From the NCBI GenBank assembly GCA_014905825.1, contig JACGCN010000045.1, positions 62,001 to 126,000 of the forward strand: a DNA stretch of 64,000 nt. The letters are read 5' to 3'. Source of the stretch: Lyophyllum atratum (taxonomy: Eukaryota > Basidiomycota > Agaricomycetes > Agaricales > Lyophyllaceae). The notes under the pieces were generated by a model. The model was not told the DNA's origin. It searched no databases and saw nothing but the letters and a program-made list of their open reading frames with translations. Every line of letters begins with the position of its first letter. Positions within the stretch are counted from its first letter, which is position 1. Made by a program: the position numbers and the translations under genes. Of the stretch, positions 34,668 through 46,777 are shown piece by piece.

Positions 34668-36314
34668 TTACAGGCACTGGCTGTAGTAGGGGTTGAGGAC
34701 CTGGCAGGTGGAGCCGCTAGCGCAGACAGTAGGGCCAGTGTATCCGGTGCCACCGCTGATAGAAATAATGTTAAGGATGTAATGACACGACGAATCAGAA
34801 AAAGAACTCACCATTGTCCGTACTTGACTTGGGTAGCGCCTGGGGTACCGGCACTGGTGGTGCTGCTGGTGGGGGGTGCGGAAGTGCCACTGCCGCCGCT
34901 GGTGTAAGTCGAGCCGATGTCACCGAACTTGATGTTGGAGAAGGTGACGGAGGCGTTGGGAGAAGCTGACTCGACGTCGGTGGGAACACCGGACGTGGTC
35001 GCGCAGGTACCACGAGCAATGCCAGGCTTCGACGCATCACCGGTGGTGGGGTAGTTGCTGTCGAGCCAGAGCATATTGGCTGCGTGGTCGTCCCAGACAC
35101 TCAGAACCAAGACCATACCGGCGCCAGCGGCTTTGCTCATGCCTGCCAAGCCACCCTTGGACTGGAACTGGGTCTTATCACCGAAGACGGACTTCTGGGA
35201 GCTGCAGAAGGCCTCGGTGACGGAGTCGCCAGCGGCCATGCCTGGGATGTTGACTTTGGAGTTCTGGATGACGACGCCGTTCTGGACGTAGAGGCGGCGG
35301 ATCTCGCTCAGAGTGCCGGTGGCGGTGCCAGTGTTGGTGATGAACTGGGTGACGACGGTGAACTTCTTCGAGGTGTCGACTTTGAGACCCTTGCCGTAGA
35401 AGCTCTTGTCGCCCATACGGTAAGAGTTAAAATCGCAACCATCGGGGTCACAAACGGTGGCGTAGCGGTCGGTGGTTCCGCAGGCAGTGCCCGAACAGCG
35501 AGTGAGGCCGGTACCGGTGCAAGGATGGGGTGTGTAGGCGGCGGACACAGAGTTGGCTTCCCAGACGTCCATCTCGTTACAGCAGGCACCGTATTGACCA
35601 CTACCGGCGTTCGGATCGTTAGGCGACCCACTCCAGCCAACAGAATTAGCCTGAAGCATATTAGCGAAGCTATAGAATTGAAAGGATAGTACAACTCACC
35701 TCTCCGTTGATGAACTTGATATCCCTAGGGCACTGCGAGTCGCAATAGCCAGTTCCGTACTTCGCACCAGCCTTGTTAGTGGGGAACTTGGCCAAGCCAC
35801 CATCTGCGTCCATCTCCGAGAAGTAGAGAGCGCCGTTAAGGCCGCAAGGAAGGTTGGAGACGTCGACGTCGAAAGTGAACTCCTGGTTAAGGAGCTTGAA
35901 CATCTCGTACTTGCTATCGGAGTTCATGAGGTAGACACGGGAACCGATGTTCTTGCCGTTCGCGTTGCTGGTGACGAATTTGAGGGTGAGGGCATCGCCA
36001 CTCGTGGTGATCCCATAAGTACCCGAATAATCAGCACCATCCAAAGCGCAGTTGGAAGCACAGGTTTTGCCGTCAGGGCAAAGCGTGGCGTCCCAAGTGT
36101 TACCGGTGTAGCAGTTGGTGTAACCGGTGGTGGTGTGTACCCAACGCCAGTTGGCATCAAGAGTGATGGCACCGGCAGACTGAGCAGCGCATCCGCTACT
36201 GGTGCACTTCTGCCAGGGAAGTTTAGGGTGCGTCTCGGCGGTGTTAGTGCCGACTTGTTGAGCAGAAACGATGGCGAGGAAGGAAAGGGCAGTAAGAGCG
36301 AGTTTTGGGAACAT
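34668..36314 (-). CDS. cellobiohydrolase, glycoside hydrolase family 7, with CBM1
   Basis: Three exons join in phase: 36314-35700, 35650-34812, 34755-34668, giving 513 aa. Residues 1-18 are a signal peptide ([18 protein letters not shown]). The GH7 domain follows, with the cysteine-rich start [48 protein letters not shown] and the catalytic motif EMDVWEAN, which contains nucleophile and acid/base glutamates. A Ser/Thr/Gly linker ([22 protein letters not shown]) leads to a C-terminal CBM1 of about 35 residues ([15 protein letters not shown], ending NPYYSQCL). An intron splits the cysteine codon of GQCGG. The enzyme is secreted and releases cellobiose processively from the reducing end of cellulose. 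The length is typical. Confidence 0.97.
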
Positions 36315-36387
36315 AGCTGATGAGGGCTTGTAGGCAGTCGACTGAGGTTGTTTGACGAACTGAAGATACCGAGACAGACATTCCACC

Positions 36388-36394
36388 CTTTATA
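36388..36394 (-). promoter_or_regulatory. TATA box of the cellobiohydrolase gene
   Basis: On the minus strand the sequence tataaag lies about 75 bp upstream of the ATG at 36314, a normal distance for a highly expressed fungal cellulase gene. Confidence 0.6.
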
Positions 36395-37559
36395 CATCGC
36401 TGGTGCGGAGAATATCCGGTTTCCATCTCTAGTGCGTCGCTTGTGTTCGCTACCGTCCGACAAGACCCGTATTCGGCTTCCCAATGTGGAGAATGACTGA
36501 GGGCTGGTTGTGCGATATGGGCTGTAGAAAGTGTCGATGATGGCGACCTTGGCACTCATGCGAAGTTCAAAGTGATGCCGAGGAGTGTCCGGTAGAGCCA
36601 AACATACCCACCCTGGACTTTTTCCCGAGTACAATCCACGTCGAAGGAGCTCAGAAGACTGCGGTTGAACTTCGGCACCACAGCATGCCACTCGTCTCAT
36701 TGTGGTCTGCTGAGATTTATTGACCCGGCTTCATCACATCCACGATGCTGGTGGATTCGATTCTAGTCTGGTGACCGTTGACTAAGGGCTCCCGATGTTT
36801 CCTGTGGCGGAATGACTACAGGTTGATCATGTGTCGCCCGCCAAATACTTGAGATAGATCCCGAGCGCTATCCAGTTCATGATCAGATGTCAGCAGAGAG
36901 GCTGTTTATGATAACGGACCTACAGAAATTAAGTTTTTCCGCACTTTTCACCCGTAAGGTGTATACGACAAGGAGGCAGAAGTGGTTACCTGGGAGTTGC
37001 CTGGGAGAGCAATTTCACACATTGGTGCACAGCCACCCGATAAGATCACGAAGCCTCGAAACATGTGATCTTCTACTCAAGACGGTTCAACCACATCGGT
37101 GCCAGCACTGGCATGGACGCCTCTGACCATTCGAGTTGCGGAAGGTCTTTCATCTCTTGAGAAACATACTCAAGTCCTACCAGCTCTGAACCTGAGGTGT
37201 GCCAGATCCATTCAACTTGAGCCTTACTATCACCTGACTCCAGAGGAAATGCGTCGAAGATGTACCGAAAAACGACTCAGACCTTCAATCTTGGACATGG
37301 CATTCCCTATGTGAGAATGTTTTACTGACAGATCTTTTGACTGTTCAAAGATGCATTACAACGACGGTCCTTCCGTTACCTCGTAATTTTAGATGACCTG
37401 TTCGATTCATATCGACTGTTCCAGGTGACTGGGAATCGACGGCGAATATCTACATGGATGGCTTGTGTTCTCGGTTACGCGCTGTGCCTACCGCGTTAAG
37501 CGCGTAAGTATGTATTTCGTGGTTTTTCAAATGAACCCACCAACTTTGATTCCCTCATT

Positions 37560-39250
37560 GTAAAACAATGTCAAATGTCATTCGGTACGTCTACTATAGT
37601 TCAAGAATGTCGCAGATTACATTGACACAAGATTTGTATGATAAGGCTGTTTCGTTGTTGACGACGACATATTTACTAATCCGTTGGCCCACGATGTGGG
37701 CGGAAAACGGCTTGGATCGGATTTGCTTCCCAAGCATCTGGATACGCGGAACAGCTCTGGGTAACACCATCCCCATCCATTGGAAGCTTTCATTGAGACT
37801 ATCAACGGAACAGCGGAGCTGAGAAATAACATCTATTGGACAGCTTTCCGACACTATAACGCCTGGAATTTCTCGGTGAATCTCTCCTGCGTGGCGTTCT
37901 GTCCATGGGCCTTGCAACTCTGGGATAACTATTACCACAGCCCCCTGTTGAAGTGCGGAGAAACTCCCATGCTTCAGTTATCATCGACCCTTGTCTTTTG
38001 TCCAATGTGCTGCCGATATTGCAGCCCACCGTCGCCCGCATGTACATGCGTCCGTGGTGTGCCTACTGGCAGATCTAGCGGGGCGTCTCTGACGGCGTTG
38101 AGCTCTCGCACATCGCTAGCAGTCGTGACTACTCAGGCCGAGAATTCACCTTCTCGCATACGCATCTTCCAAAATGTCATGTTTTACCAGGCACAGTGCT
38201 GCAGAATTTGTTGCAAAGCCTTGTACTTGCAAGCGAGTCGCCTCAAGTTTTATTCAGATCTAAACGATCGTTCCAATTTTGACGAGGAACATACATGTTA
38301 ACCTAGCAAATTGTTCATGTCAATCAACTAGTCCGATTTTATTAATGGCGCGTCTCCCTCGAAATCGCCGAATGTATGATGACTAAATTGAAATTAGCTT
38401 CTCACAGAACTGATTTCCATGGCTCTTCTTCGTCGTCGATGTATATCCTTCTCGGCAGAGTGAATGCAAGTCTATCAAGCGCATCACCAAGATTTACCCA
38501 GTGAGCGGCTTTTTGCAACGGTCTGGAAGTATCACAGCCCGACAATAACATACTATCAAAAGGGGTTCAAATGGTAGCCGTTGCTTTTCTCCTTTCAACA
38601 CATCGTTTTGAACGTCAGGTATGCACGAAGGTCCTGATGCGCGTGCTCGATACCTTTTTCAACTGCCATACTTGGATACAAGGTACTTGTCCGCAATCAT
38701 CACTTCGACTTGAAAATACCACTCGAGATTTACCTTCCCTCATCCAGGCTTCTGGTAAGAACGCGATTTTTTCTCTGAGTGGGCTCTTAATGCTACTCCC
38801 CAGGCTTTATATTAACTATTTTTCTCATCCAGAAAGCCTGCGACCGAGAATGAGACCTGAATCATAACCATGCGTCATCACTCACGACATCCACGTCTCG
38901 GCTACAGCAAACTCGATTGCATCCGGATCATCACGTCGTATGGGACTCAGTGCACTATGCATCATCAGTTTTACAGCTGACGGTCATGTTCGAGGACGCC
39001 GAAATCTACCCGGAATTCTACCTGCGGAAAATCTATGTGAAGCAAACATCCTCTAAAAGCTTCAGGCACACTGACATCAAGCTGGATCCTACATTCGGAG
39101 GCATCAATTGTCCCCTGCGACAACCGGAGTTAGAAGCGACAATGGAGACTTGATGCAATTGGGTGGCACTTCGAATATAATCTCCATGATTTTTCCTACC
39201 GCCAAGGCGTGGTGGGCGTATCAACCTGATCGGCCGCTAAGACTTTTCCC
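37560..39250 (+). pseudogene. possible decayed cytochrome P450
   Basis: Scattered pieces in different frames are reminiscent of a basidiomycete P450. One piece, QDLYDKAVSLLTTTYLLIRWPTMW at about 37626-37700, resembles the region before the first conserved helix. VVWDSVHYAS at about 38935 and FEDAEIYPEFYL at 38988-39026 are similar to the region before the heme loop. No continuous frame exists and no FGxGRRxCxG heme motif was found. The order of pieces is right, but each match is weak. Random similarity is a real alternative. Confidence 0.25.
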
Positions 39251-39664
39251 CGCACTACCGATCCCTTGAACAGGATCGTTACTCTAGTCTATCGCGCTGC
39301 CGTAGCGTGTTGCGACACTGCGATAACCACCAAAGCGTACATCGTCATGCGTTTCAGTACCAAGAGACTCCTCGGAGCAAACATCACGTCGGACGATTAT
39401 GATTCTGCGAGTGATTTCCAGGCGAACTTTTGCCTTCATCCTCCTATCTCTCGCGATGCCTTTGCGGCGACCTGCTTACTCGAATCCAAACCATTGTGCA
39501 TTTCTACCCGCACTTTAGGCAATAACTTTCCAATCTTCACCTTGGAGACGCTTCGCCGACACAACCGGAAAATCAAATGCATCCCTCAAATCTTCCCACA
39601 TGAGGTGACGTTTGTCAGGAATCGCATGATGCTGGGGACTGTGGTGCACGATCGGGATGCCCAG

Positions 39665-39696
39665 TATAAGCCTATTATACTATAAGCCTATTATAC
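39665..39696. repeat. perfect tandem repeat, 2 x 16 bp
   Basis: The unit tataagcctattatac occurs twice without interruption. It lies at the end of an unassigned 139-codon open frame (39266-39685, plus strand) that resembles no known family. Confidence 0.8.
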
Positions 39697-40239
39697 GACG
39701 GCACTATCGGTCCCAGCTCTTTTTAGCGTTGAAAATGACGGCGACTAACCCGATGGCGTTAACTTAACTGCCGACTCTTTCGATGAGCTGAGGAAGTATT
39801 GGGACTGCGGGGTTCCATGATGCCATCCTATCTATCAATATATTTCTGGGCGCCCTGGAGACATAGCTTGGCCCCTACCAAGCGTATCGCGGTATGCGAC
39901 GACTATAAGGAGTCATGACCTCATTCCAGAATTTCCAAGCTTACGCCAATCACTGGTATCTCTTGGCTGTGAGGGGACTTTTTGCCTTTTAAATAACGAA
40001 ATTCAAAGCCTGAGTTGGAGCTTATTGGAAGAGAAGCGATGGCGCACCGTAGATGGCATACCTGATGATTTATGTCCAAGGGTGAAGTAGTGTCATAGCA
40101 AACCTCCCTGCAGGTAAACCTGGGACGGGTGTCTCGAGTCTCGACCCCGCATTCCCTAATATCACATGACCTGTAGTGAACGCTTGATGATGTCGTCATG
40201 ATGTTGGCCTTGAAGTTACTGCCACAACACACCTTGACC

Positions 40240-40850
40240 ATGACCACCACAAGTTCTGGCGACTCTTTGACGTCGTGGGCTCAGGCCCGTCTGACAACAC
40301 TTTATGGATCTTCCTCCGATGCATCAGATACAGACTTTCAAAGCTCATTCGACACGCTCTTCTCTTCTCAAGCAGAAATACTTGTAAATCATGTCCCTCT
40401 CGCGCTGGATGGATTCAAAGACGATATAAAGAATCGAGCTTTCGCGGCGACAAGAATTTCAATAGCCTGGAAAGAAATAGTGGAGGTCCCGAAGGCCGAC
40501 AGTCCTGAGAACGAGGTATGTTCTCGCAGAACCGCAGCCGCATCTGAACGTTCATCTGAGATGCTTGATAGGCCGGAATCGTCGCTGGGTGCTTCATTGT
40601 AACTCGGTCTCTGAAATTCAGAATTCGTGCGGCACCTGCACAGTCAAATACAACGGTCGTTTTTAGTGCAAAGTGTGTAATTAAACTACGGCGTACCGTC
40701 ACGGTGTTAGATGTAACGATTTGCAGGATCGATCGCGAGCCAAGTATACAGGATGGAGATCCGCGCCGCATTATGCACATGTTCCAGACCATTTCCGACA
40801 AGGCTGCTCCAATCCATCTGCAAGGAATGGCCCAAAGCTCCCAGGCCTAA
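40240..40850 (+). CDS. small conserved Agaricomycete protein, NTF2/SnoaL-like in outline
   Basis: Three exons join in phase: 40240-40515, 40572-40672, 40727-40850, giving 166 aa. The protein starts MTTTSSGDSLTSWAQARLTTLY. It continues FDTLFSSQAEILVNHVPLALDGFKDDI, FAATRISIAWKEIVEV, then AGIVAGCFIVTRSLKFRIRAAPAQS, FSAKIDREPSIQDGDPRRIMHMFQT and SDKAAPIHLQ. I recognise this pattern as a recurrent uncharacterised Agaricomycete family. An N-terminal helix followed by a central curved sheet suggests an NTF2/SnoaL-like fold, but that is inference. There is no signal peptide. The splice site before AGIVAG is needed to restore the conserved block. Confidence 0.7.
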
Positions 40851-41585
40851 AATCATAGGTTAGCATATGTACGAACGTTGTTAGAGCTCACTTTTCATAC
40901 CTGGAACCACCAGATGTAACATCGATTTTGTCAATTGGACTGCCAGGGCAGAAAAGTCGTGAAGGTCAACCTGAATCATGGGATAGGCAGTTCAAGCCAT
41001 ATGACCGTGACGTCCAAAATGTAAATACCACGAAGAAAAAGTTCGATATCTCGAAGGCTTCCTGGACATATTTGGGCCGTGCGACTGCTACCTTCTTCTC
41101 CGTCCTCAGAGCCGTAATGGCGGCGCGGGCGGTATACTCAGTATCCAAGCCAATGTTAGCTTGCACAGTTGGGGGATGTCAACGAAGACGCGTCGGCTTC
41201 TTCCGTGATAAAGATTTGGCTCCGCTTGGCAGGCCGTCCAAAGCAACCTTTAGAACGTCCTGGGACACGGGTCTGAGAATATAAGGGGAATGCCGGATGA
41301 CATAATCCAACCAATTTGACTTCCGATGGAGAGCCGTCGCGTTTCTCGAGGCCAGGAAAAATGAATTGCTGCTATCCCTGCCGCCCAGTTTTATGTGCAG
41401 CCCATAAAGGACATGTAGCCCCACCATTGAGGGAAAAATTGGAATTTTTGCTCTTCCCAGAGGCTCAGAAACGCGGGATTCCGTTACAATACTAATCATT
41501 ACACCCTTGATGCAGGGAGATCTCTGACTTCGCTTGCTCGGGGACACGCGGCGTGTCCCACAAGTGAAAGAGGCACTTAGCAATT

Positions 41586-41700
41586 CATGGGACACGCACT
41601 TTTTGGCAGGCAGCCCCAAGGGGCAGGCAGCGGAGAAGTCCGTGAAATCCACTGGTACAGGACCCCCCTCGTGAGAACTGATCGAGCCGAAGCCGGCAGG
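41586..41700. repeat. left terminal inverted repeat of the transposon
   Basis: Reverse complement of 46597-46707. The inner ~85 bp are nearly identical, while positions 41598-41616 differ from the right arm (actttttggcaggcagccc versus tctgggaggggctgcc). Confidence 0.85.
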
Positions 41701-41856
41701 TGGCGGCCATCACGGCTTGCTCAATCTGATCAATTCTAGATAACATCGTCGGTGAAGCGCGACGTCGCGGTAATTCTTCAGCAACGCATGCTAGTAGCTA
41801 TACTGCACCAATCCAAGAGCAAATTTACACTATTTACAAACAAGAGTAATTGATTT

Positions 41857-44800
41857 CTACTGTCCCTGCACTACTACTTCACTCAAGGTGCCACTCCGTG
41901 GTCTTTTTGAGCGGGGCAATGGGTGTAATGTTATAGTTGCTGACCTATCCCGCTTTCCTGTTTGCTGGGCCTCCTCAAAGCCATCACTGTTCAACAAGTC
42001 ATATTTGGCCCGGTGCTCCAATGTTTCCTTCTTTGTCATTCCCATGAAGGTCTCCTCTGCTTGTGAAATGAACATATCAATGATCATAACAGCAGGAACA
42101 GCTAAAACCTCGGGTCCTTCTTCTTGGTCATCATCATCATCCATGAGAGCATGCTCTGTGATCATGTGGAGGTGTGCATTATACTTCCAGACAGTCCTGA
42201 CAGTGCCATTGGTGGATGTAGGGCACATCGCACACTGGATTGGTGTATTTGTGCACTTTGGCTTGTTGCTAGTGTTGATCGGGTCAACGTATCGCATATT
42301 CTCGTAGTAATATGGGCAGTTGGAGGAAAGTTGTGCGCTGCCTTTGTGCGTATACTTGAGAGTGGTGATGCACTTGTCCTGTCCACAGAAACCACATGGG
42401 TCTACTCCGATCTCCTGTTTCATAACAATGTCTTTTTCTTTAACTCCCCTCATAGCGCAGAGAATATGTTTTCCAACGTGTTCACGCATCTTGTGAAGCA
42501 CAATTTGCCTGTCGCCATCGTATCTTGTGCAGAAAAAGCACTCAACTTTGGACAGGCGTGTCAATTTAGGATTCGGCCGTAAATGCTCTGGCAGATCGTG
42601 CAAAGTGAATGAGATATTCCCTTGTGCGTCACGATACGGAATAGATTGCTGATTGTTGATGATTGGTAACTGAGCCACATTATGGACAGCATCCTCAGTA
42701 GATGGCTCGAGGGCATCCCATGCGGTTGCAAATGTTTCCGAAAGCTGTTTGTTGTCGATTCCCCATGTAACTTTGAGTGGACTTGGGGACGAGATAGATG
42801 AAGGGAGGGGAATAATGGATGGGGCAAGAGGAAAAACAAGTGGGCCAGGTAGCTCAAGAACGAGGTGTCGCCGAGTTAAGTATTTGTCACCTGGATTAGA
42901 CTCAATCTTGAGATAATTCCCCGTCCACTGCCATGATCCCAGAGTCATGGAATGTGGTTTAAGTTCCAATATCTGCCCAAGGACTGTGACATCAGCAGCT
43001 GCATGATCCAGACTGTCAATGTCCACTGAGAAGTGAACAGTCTTGTCTGCGCCTTGCTTAAAGCCAGTGACCTCTATAGCTGCGAGGGAAACAGACGAGG
43101 CTGAGCGTACCAAGACACTAGCAATATCACCACTCTTGATCAAGTCGACTCCGTCTAGATCAATTTGATCAAGTGACTCAACACGTTTTTGCAAGTCCTC
43201 AAGTGCCACTCCGCGTGCCCGAAGAGTTCGCATAGTCACCTTCTTACCACGTTCAGAGCAGAGCAGTGCGACAAGTGAGGATTTGTAGAAAGTCTTGCCG
43301 TTTGTAGCCTGTAACGTCATGTCGAAAACAGATGGTTCGGCATTCTCGATTTCTTCAGGAGTGGGTGGGAAATAGTCATCTATATCAAGACCAAGTTCTT
43401 CAACACCACCTTCATCATCATGGATGGGGAGGCACTGCGATGGGAGGCTGTCACGGCTAACAGAATCTATCACATCCCTAGTTAAGCAAAAATTGTAGAA
43501 GAAAGTAGTCTATCGTACCAGTTAATGGAGCATTAGAAATGTTGGAATCTTCCATGTCGTCTAATGTCTCTGTGCGTTCAGACCTCTCGTCGTCTGCCTG
43601 TGCACGTACACCAACATAGTCCTTTAGAGGGCGAAGAAAATCTCTCTCCTGGGTGTTAAAAGTTGATTGATGAATGCCCGCATCCTCTTCTGGATACCAT
43701 TCACGTAAAAAATCGTTTGCATCTTGGTGACCAGCCTTCCATGCGGTTTGGAGATTGACGCCACCAACATGCACATCACCAATCCATGATCGAGGATTCA
43801 CATGATCTATACCCATGGCATCCTTCAGACTAAGGCGTCGATGACCTCTGTCAAGCTCCGGGTTCCGCTGAAAGGCAGCATTCAGAAGTGCTGCAGTACT
43901 GAGCTTGCCTCCAAGCTGCTCGATATCAAAGTTTCTAGCATGGTCTTGCGTGCGACAATCCCCAAAGAGTTGTTCGAGACGATCAGTACCCTCCAGAATC
44001 ATGTGAAAGGGGAGATCAGGGTCAATGAGTTGCATGCGAGCAACAGTGAACACGATGTTCTTCACCACAGACTGCGTATCATGGTAGAGTGCCCCCGTCA
44101 TACATGCAGTGCCATGTTTGAGATACATGGCCGTGGCGAGATGACTGTACGTAGCCAGATACTTTATTTGCACAGAGAGTGTCATGTCCACTGAGATAAA
44201 GGGAAGAAGAAAATAGCCCAGCATTTTTGCCACGAATACAACTGAATGTCGGTGGCGAGCCTCAGAAGGGTGAGCCGGAGTCGGTAGGTCTTCAAGCTTC
44301 AAGAGATGCTGGATAAGCGAAACAGCCTTTGGGACATTCTGCTTGTCTGAAGGATCAAGAAGCTGTCTAGCCTTTTCACGTGTCATGCCAGGTAGATAGC
44401 AGAGCTGTTGTAGGATGTCGTTTGTAGTCAAGTGGTCATTGAAAACTGTAATCCCATTAGGACTGCGCAATAGTGTAGCAAAACGCTTGAAGATATGTTT
44501 TGGGTCGCACGTCCCCGTAACACCACCTTTAGATGTCTTTAGATTGAGTCCTGGGAGGTCTCGCAGTTTTTTGCCAAGATCACTATTGAGATCCAAATCC
44601 TCGACCATGCATAGTAGGTGTTTCGCCACTCGGAAGCTTGAGTCTCCATCACTTCCCAATGCCCATATCGGACCATGCAGTTTAGCCCCATTCTCATGCA
44701 GTTCCCACCGCTGCAGCAATGTCTCGATCCAGCCCTTGAGAGCCTCGCCTCTCTCCGTTTTGTCAGATGGTGACAATACAAGAGGTACTGGAGAGTAGTG

Positions 44801-46491
44801 GTCACTGCGGCCATAAGGCGCAATAGCGACAACTGTGGCATCACTTCCCAAGCACAGCTTTCCCTCAGCGATAGCATCTCGCAAGGACTCAAGCACCTCG
44901 ATAGTTTCACACTTCAAAGAAATAGAGTGACTGTGTTCACGACACAACCCAAGAACAACGTCCCGTCTGGGACAATAACGGCAGCGGCCCTCGAGAGCAA
45001 CTCCATCAAACATGAGGATGTTGCCTGGAATTGCTTGCAAATTGCGAGGAGTAGTATACGAGGGTGGAGGAGGAAAGATTGTCGGATTTAAGAAGGCATT
45101 GATGTTAGCATCTATCTCAGAGCTAGAGGGTATACCAATCGATGCAAGAAGCTTGGGAACAGGGCAGCGTCTTCGGACAGTCCGCTCAGATGGCAAGCCC
45201 TTTGCCTTCTGCAGCGCATAGAGCAGACGCTGGCCGCCAAGAGCTTTGGCAATGAAGGCGATATCAAGGTCACGATCAGTATACCCTCCTCGAGGCGAGT
45301 AAAGACCGTCAAGGGAAAGCTGCAGCTTTTGTATAATAGAGTCTGCAGATGCTCCCCGACGCAAGGCTACCGAGAGCAATCTTTGAAGAGAGGGAAAGTC
45401 ATTATTTGCAAGCATCATCATGATACGCGAGTTGTCAGCCATTCTCCGTGATGCTGTGGCCAGACGACGATGTGCATTAGACACCTTGGTACGCAGCTGT
45501 TTGATAGTTAACGCCATTTTTTTCATGAGTGCCTTGCGCTGCTTAGGCGTTAGATAATCCCAGGGAGTGTGAGCATTTGCCTCCTCAGCGTGGGCAATAA
45601 AGGCACTGAACTTCTGGCTATAACGAAGTGACAAGCAGACACTGCAAGAAAAGCCATCAGAGCCTGTTGTCGGAAATTCACAGTTCTCAGCTCTGAGCTG
45701 GATAGAGCGATCACTGTCACCCAGCGCGATGGGAACCCAGCCAACATCACGCACAGCGTGAATAGAATAAGGATATGTATCCCAGATAGACCCAGCATCC
45801 CAGTACACTCTTACACCAGGACATGGCAACAAGTTTCTCAGAGCTCCGTCAGTTCTGACGTCACGACACATCTCAACACGAAAACGTTGGTAGGGATCAA
45901 GAACCAGATCAGCCTGGAGGGATTCACGGACATGATCATCCTCATGTTGAGGGTGTGGGAAAGGTGTCTCCGGTGGTGGACTAGATGAGGGAAGGAACTG
46001 CTCTTGACTTATAATCAGATCACGATCAGCAGGTGAACGTGAGGGTGAGTGTCCACGCGATCGCGATCGGGAACGCGAAAGACTGCGTGAACGAGAGTCT
46101 CTGCGTGAGCGCGAGCGCGAGCCTGTCCGCTGACGAGATCCCCCTGTAGAGACTTCAATAGCCATAAGCTGCTACAGGTAAGGATCATGTCTGAGTATAT
46201 AAATCTCGCCCTCACCGAAGTGGTTTGCCCCACCTGCGCAGTTGCCTTCCCTTTCCCCTTCATCTTATTTGCACATGACTTCCGATGCTCCAAAAAATGA
46301 TACGGGTTGCCGAGACGGTTCAGCTTCGTTGTGCGCCCACAGAGGTCACAGTCAACGGTATGGTACTGCTCGAGCTTTTTACCATGTATGCTGTCAATCT
46401 CGACCTCGTGGTACGTCGTATAGAGGCTTGGACCTCGGTTTATAGGAATATGTACGGGTTGAGTGACTGTAGCTATTGTTTTTCGGACCAT
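41857..46491 (-). CDS. large transposase-like protein, P-element/KDZ-type core (inferred)
   Basis: Three exons join in phase: 46491-46216, 46168-43519, 43466-41857, giving 1511 aa. Near the N-terminus is a zinc-finger-like unit (CDLCGRTTKLNRLGNPYHFLEHRKSC, about 50-75), then an Arg/Ser-rich tract (SRSRSRRDSRSRSLSRSRSRSRG), then CxxC...H...H. The core has regularly spaced acidic motifs: LMFDGVALEGRCRYCP (~480), LGSDGDSSFRVAK (~600), CDPKHIFKRFATLLR (~640) and EGTDRLEQLFGDCRTQ (~830). These resemble the D, DxxHLxKNxRN and QDxLExxFxxxR elements of P-element-like and related RNase-H-fold transposases. The C-terminal third has further Cys/His clusters (CFFC...EHVGKH, CGFCGQDKC, CAMCP...H). All exons are open, so the copy may be active. 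Confidence 0.75.
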
Positions 46492-46596
46492 GGCTGCAGT
46501 AGGCTAGGAGGGAAAAGCAGCGCAATGGAGGATGCGAGGCAAGACGGCGTTTCAGCGTTATCTACTATCAGGATCGATCGCTTGCGTACTGCCGCC

Positions 46597-46707
46597 CTGC
46601 CGGCTTCGGCTTGATCAGTTCTCACGAGGGGGGTCCTGTACCAGTGGATTTCACGGACTTCTCCGCTGCCTGCCCCTTGGGCAGCCCCTCCCAGAGCGTG
46701 TCCCATG
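46597..46707. repeat. right terminal inverted repeat of the transposon
   Basis: Inverted counterpart of 41586-41700. It overlaps no exon of the transposase gene, whose start codon lies about 105 bp further inside at 46491, so the promoter probably lies within or next to this arm. Confidence 0.85.
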
Positions 46708-46777
46708 AAAAATAAGGTGTTTTCGAGTTATGGGATACGCTGGACCCTTGATTCCGTCTAGATCTTGCTAGATATGA

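Larger units (their letters stand above)
41586..46707 (-). mobile_element. DNA transposon, ~5.1 kb, with long terminal inverted repeats
   Basis: The segment starts at 41586 with catgggacacgc and ends at 46707 with its reverse complement. The left arm (41586-41700) and the inverted right arm (46597-46707) share an almost perfect ~85-bp core (left 41617-41700, from caaggggcaggcagcggag to agccggcagg) with one mismatch in the aligned part. The outermost ~30 bp are more diverged. Inside is one large spliced gene on the minus strand. I could not identify a clean target-site duplication at these borders. GGGACACG octamers also occur just outside both ends (41541, 41551, 46925, 46932, 46978), so the true ends may lie slightly further out or the element may sit in a related older copy. 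Confidence 0.85.

Noticed and set aside
35084..35689. 201-codon plus-strand open frame
   Set aside because: It is antisense to exon 2 of the GH7 cellobiohydrolase, whose identity is certain.
41179..41652. 157-codon minus-strand frame at the left transposon border
   Set aside because: It crosses the terminal inverted repeat and has no family motifs, so it is most likely a chance frame created at the junction.
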